A DNA stretch of 64,000 bases from Vigna angularis (GCF_016808095.1 NC_068976.1:36973871-37037870); one strand, 5' to 3'. Positions 1 through 8,219 are shown, counted from the stretch's first letter. The notes: generated from the sequence alone by a model not told the origin. Numbers and translations: made by a program.

Positions 1-113
1 GACTCCATAAATATTTGCATTCCTACCTTCCAAAATGCGTAATTCTCACCAGTGAATAGTGGTGGTCTATTGATAGAAGCACCCTCTGCAAAGGTTTGAT
101 GTGATCCTGCCAT
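1..113 (-). CDS. copia gag N-terminus (partial)
   Basis: An ATG at 113-111 (minus strand) opens a frame that stays open for 37 codons to the window edge. The peptide begins MAGSHQTFAEG and continues with RPPLFTGENYAFWKVGM, the arrangement (RPPxFxGxNYxxWKxxM) found at the N-terminus of plant copia gag proteins. Gag forms the virus-like particle in which the element's RNA is reverse transcribed. Everything after residue 37, including any zinc knuckle and pol, is outside the window, so intactness cannot be judged. Confidence 0.8.
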   Translation of the reverse strand, partial: MAGSHQTFAEGASINRPPLFTGENYAFWKVGMQIFME

Positions 114-132
114 TTGAATGACTATCAAAGCA

Positions 133-146
133 AGCTCTAATACCAA
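133..146 (-). other. copia primer-binding site
   Basis: On the minus strand TGGTATTAGAGC follows the LTR end by two bases. It matches the 3' end complement of initiator tRNA-Met (TGGTATCAGAGC) with one difference. Confidence 0.75.
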
Positions 147-147
147 T

Positions 148-1235
148 TGTCAGAGCGGCCGCAGCGGAATGGTTAGCGTGGGAACAAACCAAGAGTGGGG
201 GGTGAATTGGTTATATTCAAATATTATCCCTTTTTAATATTTTTCTCTTAATTTCTTACTAAGCAGATAATTAAACGTAAATAACAGAGTAAGGGAAAGA
301 GAAAAATTGCACAGGTATTTTATCCTGGTTCAGATCACTAGGATCCTAAGTCCAGTCGCTTATCTCAAACACGATAAACCTTTTTCACTATCACAAAACT
401 ATTACAAATATTAGTCACACAGAAAAACAATTTGTAACAGTTTAGAAATTACCACCTCTCTTGAAACCACAAGAGATGAACTTACACCTCCTTTGAATCT
501 TCACAAAGGATGATCACCTCCTTCGAATGCTTCACGAAGGATGATTCTCTTCTAGACACTTCCTCAGACACACCAAGGATGATCAAGCTATTCCTCTGTC
601 ACCGTAGTACCACTTCAGGACTTTGCAGACAAGAGTTTCCTTAGCTTCAGCAATTTCACAGAGTTCTCAAAAGAGTTCAGAGTACTTGAGCACAAGGGAA
701 GAGTTGGAGTTGAGAGAAAATGAGAGTCTATTTATAGACTCATCCAAAGGCTCCTCCATTTTCGCTTTTAGACTTTCTGACTGTGTTAATCGATTAGCTA
801 CAGTGGTTAATCGATTAACAACCCAACGGATACTTCAACGGCTCTAAAAAATGGCTAGTTTTTCAAACGTTCACTATGTTAATCGATTAACGCTAATCGA
901 TTAACACCCTCTGTTAATCGATTAGCACTGCACTGCTGGGCTTCTCCATGGCGCACTGGAACAATCGATTAACACTCTCTGTTAATCGATTAACTGTTAA
1001 TCGATTAACGTTAATCGATTAACACCCTCTGTTAATCGATTAACACTGCACAGAATTTTACTTTTGATTTATTTTTACATCACTTTTGAATGCATACATA
1101 AAACTACTAATTCTCCTATGTTTATACAATTATTACAAAAGGTTACAAGTCTTCAAAGATGAGTCTTCATGAGTCTTGGTTGTTCTTGACATGATTTGTA
1201 CATCATCAAAACTTCATCTTCACATTTTGCTAACA
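148..1235 (-). repeat. copia 5' LTR (about 1.09 kb)
   Basis: On the minus strand the LTR starts TGTTAGCAAAATG (at 1235) and ends CTCTGACA (at 148), giving TG...CA ends. The region 786-1045 is packed with about ten copies of the palindrome GTTAATCGATTAAC and variants, described separately. The short ORF at 623-847 in this LTR is a chance frame. Confidence 0.8.
786..1045. repeat. GTTAATCGATTAAC palindrome cluster in the copia LTR
   Basis: About ten copies of GTTAATCGATTAAC or one-base variants (e.g. TTAATCGATTAGC), partly separated by the spacer ACCCTCT, lie inside the LTR. The perfect copies are self-complementary. Confidence 0.85.
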
Positions 1236-1236
1236 G

Positions 1237-1929
1237 AAAGCTCTCCTTGATTTAGGTTCAAGTGTTAACTTGATGCCTTATTCCTTATTGGAGCAAATTG
1301 GCAAGGTTAAAATGAAACCTGTAAAGGTTAATTTAGTAATGGCCGATGGATCTTCAAAGGAGCCATGTGGGATTGCAGAAGACATTGTAGTTTGTGTTGG
1401 CAAACTTCAGTTCTTGGCAGACTTTGTGGTGATGAAAATGGAGACCGAGAGAATACCTATCATACTTGGAAGACCGTTTATGAAAACGGCCAGGGCCATC
1501 ATAGATGTAAATGAAGGTATAGTAGTGCTCCAGGACAGAGAGGAGAGAGTGGTGGTGGATGTCTTCAAAGATGAGACGCAAGCAATTGAGGAAGAGGCTA
1601 GTTATAAAGCTGCATTTCGATATGCACCCATGACTAGACATAAAGATGAAGATCTTGAGGTTTCAGGTAACCATTGTTTGTTGTTTCAGGTACCCAAGGA
1701 AGAGGAGATTGGAAGAGGAGAAGAAATTCCTAGAGACTGGAAGAAAAGAAGACTCCAACTTGGCACACCAGTAAGAATCAAGAACAAGTTGTGGGTTGTG
1801 AAGGGCTTTAAAGAGAAGGAGATGATAGAGATAGAGTCTCCATATTCTAGAAGAACCAAGACAGTCCAAAGGAAGCAGTTGAGAAGTTGGTGGAATGATA
1901 ACATCAACTATAAAGAAGATGGAACTTGA
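1237..1929 (+). pseudogene. gag-protease polyprotein, C-terminal fragment (copy A)
   Basis: The frame enters in mid-protein at 1237 and runs to a stop at 1929. It begins at the retropepsin active site, reading KALLDLGSSVNLMP, where DLG takes the place of the usual D(S/T)G, as is common in plant Athila/Tat proteases. Downstream IPIILGRPFMKTARAIIDV is the typical second conserved protease block. The last about 60 residues (VRIKNKLWVVKGF ... KTVQRKQLRSWW) are not protease and recall the C-terminus of an integrase. Residues upstream of the active site are displaced by the copia insertion, so this copy cannot make the full protein. The apparent Met at 1270 is internal, not a start. Confidence 0.85.
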
Positions 1930-1969
1930 ACTTTATTGGGTCAAGCTAATGACGTTAAAAGAGCGCTTG

Positions 1970-2266
1970 CTGGGAGGCAACCCAGTGATTGACAAACTTT
2001 TGATTTTGATTTTAGTTTTATAATTTTTAACCTGTGGACATTATCTTGTAAATATTATGTTGGATCCAGCATCTACTGAAGGATGCTAGGTGGTTAAGTA
2101 TCTACTGAAGGATACTAGGTTTGTAACATCTACTGATGGGTGTTAGTGAGAAAATTTTGCACCTACTGATGGGTGCTGGTAAGTTTGAAACACCTACTGA
2201 TGGGTGTTGGTGGATTTTGGGTCAGGCTCGTGACGTTAAACAAGCGCTACCTGGGAGGCAACCCAG
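1970..2266 (+). other. Stem-loop array framed by two CTGGGAGGCAACCCAG hairpins (copy A)
   Basis: Identical 16-base hairpins CTGGGAGGCAACCCAG sit at 1970-1985 and 2251-2266, each preceded by GACGTTAAA and an AGCGCT box. Between them are five small hairpins: 2068-2087 (AGCATC/GATGCT), 2097-2116 (AGTATC/GATACT), 2125-2144 (AACATC/GGTGTT), 2159-2176 (GCACC/GGTGC) and 2189-2208 (AACACC/GGTGTT). Every loop is eight bases, TACTGAAG or TACTGATG. The stems differ between units but stay complementary within each unit. Function unknown; an RNA structure is inferred. Confidence 0.85.
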
Positions 2267-2403
2267 TTGATTGATTGTTTCTGTTTGTTTATTTTAGTTA
2301 GGATTTGCATAAGCATTTTTAACATTGAATTGCAGGGAACCCATGAGGGGCATGTAGGGAAGACACGTAGGTTAAGAAAAGAAGGAGAGGAGCACATCAC
2401 GAA

Positions 2404-2500
2404 AGGGCCGCTGAGCGGTATTTTACCGCTGAGCGGTAATCTCGCAGATTGGGCTTTAGTTCCCCTTAGCGGGACCCGAGCCCATTAGGGTATTTTTAAA
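2404..2500 (+). promoter_or_regulatory. Probable internal promoter upstream of ORF2 (copy A)
   Basis: Two CCGCTGAGCGG palindromes and a degenerate third (CCCCTTAGCGGG) lie just upstream of a TATA-like TATTTTTAAA at 2491. This is followed by a leader (CTGCACAAACACTTCCACAC) resembling the LTR leader (GGCAAACACTCTCTCTTCC). The same order is seen around the LTR TATA box. Promoter activity is inferred. Confidence 0.5.
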
Positions 2501-2649
2501 CCCTAAGCTGCACAAAGCCTTATACTTTCTGGCTTTTCTCTGCACAAACACTTCCACACATCTTCTCCTAGGTTTTCCACATCTTTTCACTCTTACCTCT
2601 TAAGAAAAAAAAAATCTCTTCCACTCACTTTTTCACTAGTGTGCCATCA

Positions 2650-2662
2650 AAGTTTGGGGTTG
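2650..2662 (+). other. PPT-like 13-mer, internal copy 1 (copy A)
   Basis: AAGTTTGGGGTTG is identical to the 13 bases that directly abut the 3' LTR at 5633-5645. Copies C (33788-33800) and D (56781-56793) have it at the equivalent place. Confidence 0.7.
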
Positions 2663-2717
2663 GAAGAGAGCATTCTAGCTTGGAAGCATTCTCATTGCAT
2701 CTAGCATCTCCACCCAA

Positions 2718-3136
2718 GTAAGTAAAATGCATTTTGTTCATTCTAGGGTTCTTGAATTTGAATGTGATTGTCAAAGCATGAATATTTAGGGGTTTTGATT
2801 TCTATGCATGATTTGATGATATATTTGATGTTTGAACCAATTAAACTGCATGATCATGAACTGGAAAACTGAAAATTGCATTTGGGTGGAGTTAGGACAG
2901 CTTTAAAATAGGTTTTTCAAAAATCTGCAGAGTTACCGCTGAGGGGTAATCTGCCGCTGAGCGGCACTCTGCCAGACTTGGTTTTTCTGAGTTTTTGTGT
3001 GTTGGACTGTGGCACTGGTGGCGCTGAGGGGAAATTCTGGCCCTCAGCGGTGGTTTAGCTTCGAAAGGAGTTGTGTTCTGTGTTTTACTAATGATTAACA
3101 TCATGTTCTGTGGTTTTGTTTGTGTTTTGAATGTAG
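2718..3136 (+). other. Probable 5'-UTR intron before ORF2 (copy A)
   Basis: A consensus donor CCCAA|GTAAGTA at 2718 and an acceptor TTTGAATGTAG ending at 3136 bound a T-rich 419-base segment. The acceptor lies two bases before the ORF2 start codon. Equivalent sites occur in C (33856-34262) and D (56849-57256). Splicing is inferred from sequence only. Confidence 0.55.
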
Positions 3137-3138
3137 GA

Positions 3139-4374
3139 ATGGCATCTTCATCAGGAAAAAGATTGAAAACCATGGCAACCAAGAGAAAGGAAAAGGAACC
3201 AGAGCAAACCCATTCTGGCAGGTTCCTCTCTAGGAAACATGAGAAGCACTTTAGGGTGGTTCAGGACAGGAGACTTCTGATGGAGAGAAAGGTTGGAATG
3301 ATACCTAACTTTGCTCCTCAATTTGGAGAGCAAGTGTTAGGGAATGATTGGGGAAAGCTAGCCACTTATCCTGCATCTGCCAACATAGCTGTGGTGAAGG
3401 AATTTTACACCAATGCAAAGAAGATTGGTGATTATCCAGCTGAGAATTATTTGGGCTATGTCAGAGGCCATGCTATCAGGTATGATCCTGATTCTATCAA
3501 CAACTTCCTGGATACTGTGTGGGCTGGTGAGCAATGTCAGTTTGCTCTTTGCATGGAGGAAGGTGCAGATTTTGAGGATGTGGAGAGAGTGTTGTGTATA
3601 CCTGGAGGACACTTCCAAAGGAATAGATCTGGCTCAGTGGTTAACATTAGGAGGACAGATTTGAATCCTCTTGCAAAATATTGGATGGCATTTTCTCATG
3701 CCAACATTCAGCCATGTTCACATGTGTCAGATATTACTCTCAGCAGGGCACTATTCATCTACTGTGCTATCAGAAATTTGAATGTTAATATTGGGCAGGT
3801 GATAGCTGATGAAATTAGTGTATGTGCTAACACCTCAAACAACAAAGCACCACTAGGACATCCTTCTTTGATCACTCACCTTTGCAAGCTAGCTGGGGTG
3901 GACACTTCTGTTCCACCATTTGAGAGGCCAAGAAAAGCTATTGATGAGGCTTATTATAGACAGTACTGTGGAGGTGAGGATGTAGCTCAGCCAGTTCCAC
4001 CACGCCGGGCTCGTAGAGAGAGAGGGTCAGCACAGAGCCAGACATCTGCTGATACACATGAAGCAGAACCATTCCAGATGAGGGACATGTATATGTCTCT
4101 TATAGGTGCTCAGTTGCAGTCCATTCACAGAGGGCAGGTGGCCACTACTGAGATGATAGTGGGGATGTATGATACACCTCCAGCCCACAGGTGGACTATG
4201 GATGAATTCCACATTGTAGTAGCTTGGCCAGAAGAACCAGTACATGGAGGAGGAGCTGGAGCAGCTGAAGCTTCAGCTAGAGATATGGAAGAAGATGAAG
4301 CTGAGGAGGAGGATGCATTTGATGATGATGAAGATGAGGAGGAAGAGGAAGATACAGAGGACAGCTCAGACTGA
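3139..4374 (+). CDS. ORF2: Transposase_32-like (putative plant transposon protein) of copy A
   Basis: A 411-residue ORF. I take the start at MASSSGKRLK (3139) because it follows the acceptor-like AG directly and is shared by copies C and D; the frame is open 22 codons further upstream but that part looks like intron. Residues 5-20 are Lys/Arg-rich, possibly a nuclear signal. Residues about 60-250 resemble the Transposase_32 (PF20167) domain found in plant Athila/Tat elements, with LATYPASANIAVVKEFYTN, VRGHAIRYDPDSINNFL, LAKYWMAFSHANIQPCSH and LGHPSLITHLCKLAGV. The last 30 residues are almost all Asp/Glu. The protein's molecular function is not known to me; despite the domain name, no catalytic motif is evident. 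Differences from C and D are mostly single substitutions and the frame is intact. Confidence 0.8.
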   Translation: MASSSGKRLKTMATKRKEKEPEQTHSGRFLSRKHEKHFRVVQDRRLLMERKVGMIPNFAPQFGEQVLGNDWGKLATYPASANIAVVKEFYTNAKKIGDYPAENYLGYVRGHAIRYDPDSINNFLDTVWAGEQCQFALCMEEGADFEDVERVLCIPGGHFQRNRSGSVVNIRRTDLNPLAKYWMAFSHANIQPCSHVSDITLSRALFIYCAIRNLNVNIGQVIADEISVCANTSNNKAPLGHPSLITHLCKLAGVDTSVPPFERPRKAIDEAYYRQYCGGEDVAQPVPPRRARRERGSAQSQTSADTHEAEPFQMRDMYMSLIGAQLQSIHRGQVATTEMIVGMYDTPPAHRWTMDEFHIVVAWPEEPVHGGGAGAAEASARDMEEDEAEEEDAFDDDEDEEEEEDTEDSSD

Positions 4375-4384
4375 TGAGGAGCTG

Positions 4385-4412
4385 TGATAGCATTTACTGA
4401 TGAATGCTATCA
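4385..4412 (+). other. Hairpin with TACTGATG loop after the ORF2 stop (copy A)
   Basis: Arms GATAGCATT and AATGCTATC (plus one flanking T-A pair) enclose TACTGATG, the same eight-base loop as in the inter-ORF array. It begins 10 bases after the ORF2 stop. Equivalents are at 35512-35537 and 58506-58531. Confidence 0.8.
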
Positions 4413-4597
4413 TATGATTATGCTTTTGTGGTTTAAGTTTTCTGAACTTATTTATTTTTGTTTTTAGATTAGGTTTGATGTACTCTATTGAACACTTGGT
4501 TTGTTATGATGGTTTGCTATTAACTGTGATTGTGTGATAAGTACTGCTTGATGATGCTTATTGATTGATTGATGTTGAGATAGATGTGCACATTAAA

Positions 4598-4792
4598 ATG
4601 CTTATACAGGTGATTCACAAGCTTTGTGAACAAATGCATGATATTATGATTGTGATTGTGAGATTAAGCAGGATGTGTATGTCAAATGTGAATGAGCTTA
4701 TATGTGAGGTTTTTAGCTCCAGAGTTTTTGGTATGATTGAATGCTATTACTTTGAAAGCATGAATGATTTTGCCCAGGTTTTCTATGATTGA
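4598..4792 (+). CDS. Conserved 64-codon small ORF (copy A)
   Basis: Reads MLIQVIHKLCEQ ... MNDFAQVFYD. The same reading frame and stop occur in C (35725-35919) and D (58718-58912), and in B (8220-8411, minus) with one codon fewer and no frameshift. The frame is also open 11 codons upstream here and in C. I recognise no domain; the peptide is rich in Ile/Val/Met with four Cys. It may be coding, or may simply lie in a conserved untranslated region. Confidence 0.4.
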   Translation: MLIQVIHKLCEQMHDIMIVIVRLSRMCMSNVNELICEVFSSRVFGMIECYYFESMNDFAQVFYD

Positions 4793-4998
4793 ATCAATAG
4801 CTTGTTTTGCATCATGTGATCAAGGCCATTTGTTGGAACCCTTTTTATTGGCCAAATTCATAAACTTAGCCTACTAAAAGAGAACACGTTGTGTTCTATC
4901 CTTTGAACCCTTAGCCTTGCACATACATTGAAAACCTTTGATTGAAAATCTTTACCTTGAGTTAAGTAGAAGATCTTGTATGGTATTGTTAAATGTTC

Positions 4999-5011
4999 AA
5001 GTTTGGGGTTG
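4999..5011 (+). other. PPT-like 13-mer, internal copy 2 (copy A)
   Basis: AAGTTTGGGGTTG, identical to the PPT at 5633-5645; equivalents at 36126-36138 and 59119-59131. Confidence 0.7.
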
Positions 5012-5632
5012 TTGGGAAAACATGAAAAGAAAAGCATTGAGCTAAGAGCTAAAAAGTAAGAATATGCAAAGAGAAAAGAAAAAGAAGTAAAGCTCAATGG
5101 AAATGCAAAGGTAAAAGAAAGTTGGGAATGAATAAGATGATTGTGTTGTTATGATTCTCTTAACTCAAGGATTTTGTGATCCAGAAAAACCAATTTTCTT
5201 GTTAGCCCAGCCACATTATAAGCCATTGAAAAGTCCTTGTGATGATGCATGCTTGTGAATGTTTTGATTGTGGTAAAATGAAAGGTAAAGTTGATTCATG
5301 TGACATTGTGATAGTAGAGTGGAGGAGTGAAACACTTTACCTCTTATACACTTGTGTGTGAGTGAAACACTTTACCTAGTGAGGAAATAGTCCATAAGCA
5401 CATGAACATCCATGCTTAATTGATTGATCATTCATGAAAAATAGCATTTGTTGGAATTTAAATGACTTTGTGAACACTAAAGCATGTGCACATCTTGAAT
5501 GAACTCTTGGTCATAAGTTTGAGTGAAGTTGTTATTTATCTTGAAAAAGAGGATTTTTGAATGAGTGAACCATCATATGAATTGGTTGGAGATTGAGTTA
5601 CATTTTGTTTGCTTGAGGACAAACAAAGTTCT

Positions 5633-5645
5633 AAGTTTGGGGTTG
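5633..5645 (+). other. Polypurine-tract region of copy A
   Basis: AAGTTTGGGGTTG directly precedes the LTR start TGATAACAG, the position of the plus-strand primer in Ty3 elements. Confidence 0.7.
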
Positions 5646-6948
5646 TGATAACAGTTGAAAAACTGTTATTTTCATGCTTAAAATTGATACTAAAAGCAAC
5701 CTTTAGACTTAGAAACTAGCTTGAAATCATACTTTTATCCATATTTTCAGAAATAAGAGAGCTGGACAGGTTTATGCTTGATTTCAGTGTTTTTGTGCAG
5801 ATTTTAAGGTGAATTTAGTGAAAGAAGTGAAGAATGAGAGAGATGGAATCAGAAAAGGAATCAAAGAGTGCAAAAGGAGAAGCCGAAGGCACCGCTCAGC
5901 GGCACTTTACCGCTGAGCGACACTCAGAAGGTCACGGGAGGTCCACTGAGGGGCAAAATGGCCGCTGAGGGGAAGAAAAGAGACGCGCACTCACCGCTGA
6001 GCGGTACTTTACCGCTGAGCGGCACACTTATGGGCTTGGGCTTAGATTTTTTGTAATTTTAGAATAGTATATAAGCTTTAGGACGTCCTAGGGTTTGTAT
6101 CTTTGGCAGAAACGAGGCAAACACTCTCTCTTCCACCCCTCTGAAGGAGGATCTTGGATGCTCAGGCTACCTCTTCACCTTTTTAGGGTTTATTCTTTCA
6201 TTCTTTCATTGTAATTCATCTAGGTTCACCATGAATATGGTGAACTAAACCTTGTATGTTTGTTGGGGAATCAATGTAATCTTATGAAGCTCTCATATAT
6301 GGAATCTGTTTGTTACATCTTTTAATTAAGGTTTATGCTTTCTTTCATCATTAGTTAGGGTTTTTCCTCTTTGCTTAATGCTTGCATTGTTTAACTCATT
6401 CGATGCATGATTATTGGTTTTGTCGATACGGGAACGTACGGGGAAGTCTAGATCTGGGGAATTTCTCCCAATATGATATTGGTTGTCGTTAAGCTCCTGC
6501 ACTTATGAACTGATCATTAGGAATGCTAGGAATTGTATGAACTCGTGATTGGGGAGAAGCCTTCTAGAAAGGTACTTTAGAGAGTGGCATTAACAATGAT
6601 GATTTGAATGTTGAATTCCTAAAATATATGAGAGTGGATAAGATGAAATTGACCCCCAACAACATATTCATTAATATATTCCATTGAAAGTGTGTGTCTT
6701 TTGTTTTAGCCATTGATCAAAACTTCATGCATACATGTTTATTTTTTGTCTTGCATATTAAACTCCAAATATTTCGTCTTTAAGTCTTAGCTAATCAAGA
6801 AATCACATAACTAAACTAGGCCGTGAGTCCTTTGGGAAGAACGATACTTGGTCTTACCAAGTTTATTACTTGAACGATTCGGTCATACTTGCCGATTGAA
6901 AAACAAGTTTGTGACATCATATTTTGGTGCTCATAAATTTGTCCATCA
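5646..6948 (+). repeat. 3' LTR of copy A
   Basis: Starts TGATAACAGTTGAAAAACTG and ends TTTGTCCATCA. The start forms a hairpin (ATAACAGTT/AACTGTTAT around GAAA). CCGCTNAGCGG palindromes and relatives lie at about 5891-6025, a TATA box (TATATAAG) at 6068-6075, and the transcript leader is presumed to follow. The LTR is 1303 bp. Confidence 0.9.
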
Positions 6949-7588
6949 GTCACCTCTCGCCTTCAAAATTCGCCAAATTGTTTGATCCTGAACCTTCCTG
7001 GGACAAGGTTTGTTCTTTCAGTACATCCTTCATAGATCCATTCCTGGACGAGAGGGAGAAGGCGTGGCGGTTGAGGAGGTCGATGTAGAGGGCGTAGGCG
7101 GCGGGGTGGAGGTGGCGGTGGGGTGGAGGTGGCGGTGGGGGAGGACATGAGTGGAGAGGAGGGAGAGGGCGAGCAAGGGAGGGAGGATTCTGACGGCCAT
7201 GGCTTTCTCGAGAAGCTTCCAGGCGAGGGGACGTGGTTGTCGAAGCAGATGTAGGAGACGAGACGGTGTGCGAGGTCGACGGAAGGGAGGGAGACGCTGG
7301 TGGAGTTGAGGCGGCACTGACCTGAATTGACCACAGAAGAGGGTCGGTCTTCTTCTCCTACGCCAGGTGCAAATACACGTATTTAGCTCAAACTGTGCCA
7401 GGTGCAAATAGAATGATGCTTCAGCATGCCACCTGTTTAAGAAGTTAACGCCGTCCATTGCATTTAACAGAAAGGGTATTATTGACTTAATTTTGTTAAA
7501 TTAGGGACCCAATTGATCACTTCCAAAATTGAAGGACCCAATTGAAACAAACCCGCAAATATAGGGACCTCCGAACCTATTAAACCTT
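6949..7588. other. Filler between copies A and B
   Basis: GC-rich for this window in its first 400 bases and holds the gene fragment at 7046-7355. From about 7480 the motif AGGGACCCAATTGA and a near repeat AAGGACCCAATTGA resemble ends of legume DNA transposons, but I could not define terminal repeats. Bases 6952-7050 also read open on the plus strand (KLFDPEPSWDKVCSFSTSF), of unknown origin. Confidence 0.5.
7046..7355 (-). pseudogene. Broken gene fragment resembling Mediator subunit 33 (MED33/REF4 family)
   Basis: On the minus strand four short blocks read in order but in different frames: KTDPLLWSIQ (near 7355-7323), NSTSVSLPSVDLAHRLVSYI then CFDNHVP (7307-7227), WKLLEKAMAVRILPPLLALS then LLSTHVLPHRHLHP (7221-7120), and AYALYIDLLNRHAFSLSS (7099-7046). 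From memory of the family, plant MED33/REF4 proteins have this same succession (DPLLWAIQ, SLPSVELA, WKFLEKA, PPLLVLALLSTRV, LYMELLKRHAFS). At least three frameshifts and an expanded CCGCCACCTCCACC repeat break it. Introns are not visible across these blocks. It is a fragment, probably captured by a transposon, not a functional gene. Confidence 0.6.
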
Positions 7589-8219
7589 TCATGAATGATC
7601 AATCAACTAAACAAAGATGTTTATGTGCTCATGGAATCTTTCCTCACTAGGTAAAGTGTTTCACTCAAACACAAGTGTATAAGAGGTAATAACTCATTCA
7701 CTCTACTATCACAATGTCACATGAATTGACTTTGCCTTTCATTTAACCACAATCAAATAAATTCACAAGCATGCATCATCACAACGACTTTCAATGGCTT
7801 ATAATGTGGCTGGGCTAACAAGAAAATTGGTTTTTCTAGATCACAAAACCCTTAAGTTAAGAGAATCATATAAACACAATCATTCTTACTTTTCCCAACT
7901 TTCCTTTGCATTGAGCTTTGCTTTTTCTTTTCTTTCTCTTTTCACATACTTCATTCTTAGCTCTTAGCTCAATGCTTTCAATTTCCCTTTTTCTATTTTC
8001 CAACAACCCCAAACTTGAACATTAGTCAATACCACAAAACATTTTCTACTTAACTCAATGTAAAGCTTTCAACAAGGGTTTTAAATTTATGTTCAAGGCT
8101 AAGGGTTCAAATGATAGAACACATAGTGTTCTCTTTTAGTGGCTTATTTCATGCAACTTGGCTAATATAAGGGCTACCAACAAACGACCTTGATCATGTA
8201 ATGCAAACAAGCAATTGAT

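Larger units (their letters stand above)
1..1235 (-). mobile_element. Ty1-copia retrotransposon, 5' part only (minus strand)
   Basis: Read on the minus strand this is an LTR (148-1235), a primer site just inside it, and the beginning of gag running off the window. It is inserted into the gag-protease ORF of copy A: sequence homologous to copy D resumes at 1236 in mid-codon. The target duplication should be GAAAG (1236-1240), but the other side lies outside the window. Superfamily assignment rests on the initiator-Met-like primer site and the copia-style gag N-terminus. Confidence 0.85.
4375..5645 (+). other. 3' internal region of copy A
   Basis: Holds a 10-bp stem hairpin (4385-4412), the conserved small ORF (4598-4792), a second PPT-like 13-mer (4999-5011) and the PPT at 5633-5645. 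The rest is AT-rich sequence shared with copies C and D and partly with B, with no other convincing ORF. Confidence 0.7.
1236..6948 (+). mobile_element. Copy A: non-autonomous Athila-like Ty3 element, 5'-truncated
   Basis: Collinear with complete copy D (51956-61086) from the protease region to the end of the 3' LTR. Its order is protease fragment, stem-loop array, internal promoter-like segment, intron-like segment, ORF2, small ORF, PPT, 3' LTR. The 5' LTR, primer site and gag are missing because the copia element was inserted at 1236 and the window ends. No reverse transcriptase, RNase H or integrase motif occurs between protease and ORF2, as in copies C and D. Confidence 0.85.

Noticed and set aside
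623..847. 74-codon ORF in the copia LTR
   Set aside because: Lies on the opposite strand to the element inside its LTR; no similarity to a known protein.
3139..4374. ORF2 as a retroviral-type envelope gene
   Set aside because: No signal peptide, transmembrane segment or coiled-coil fusion region is visible; the centre matches the Transposase_32 pattern.
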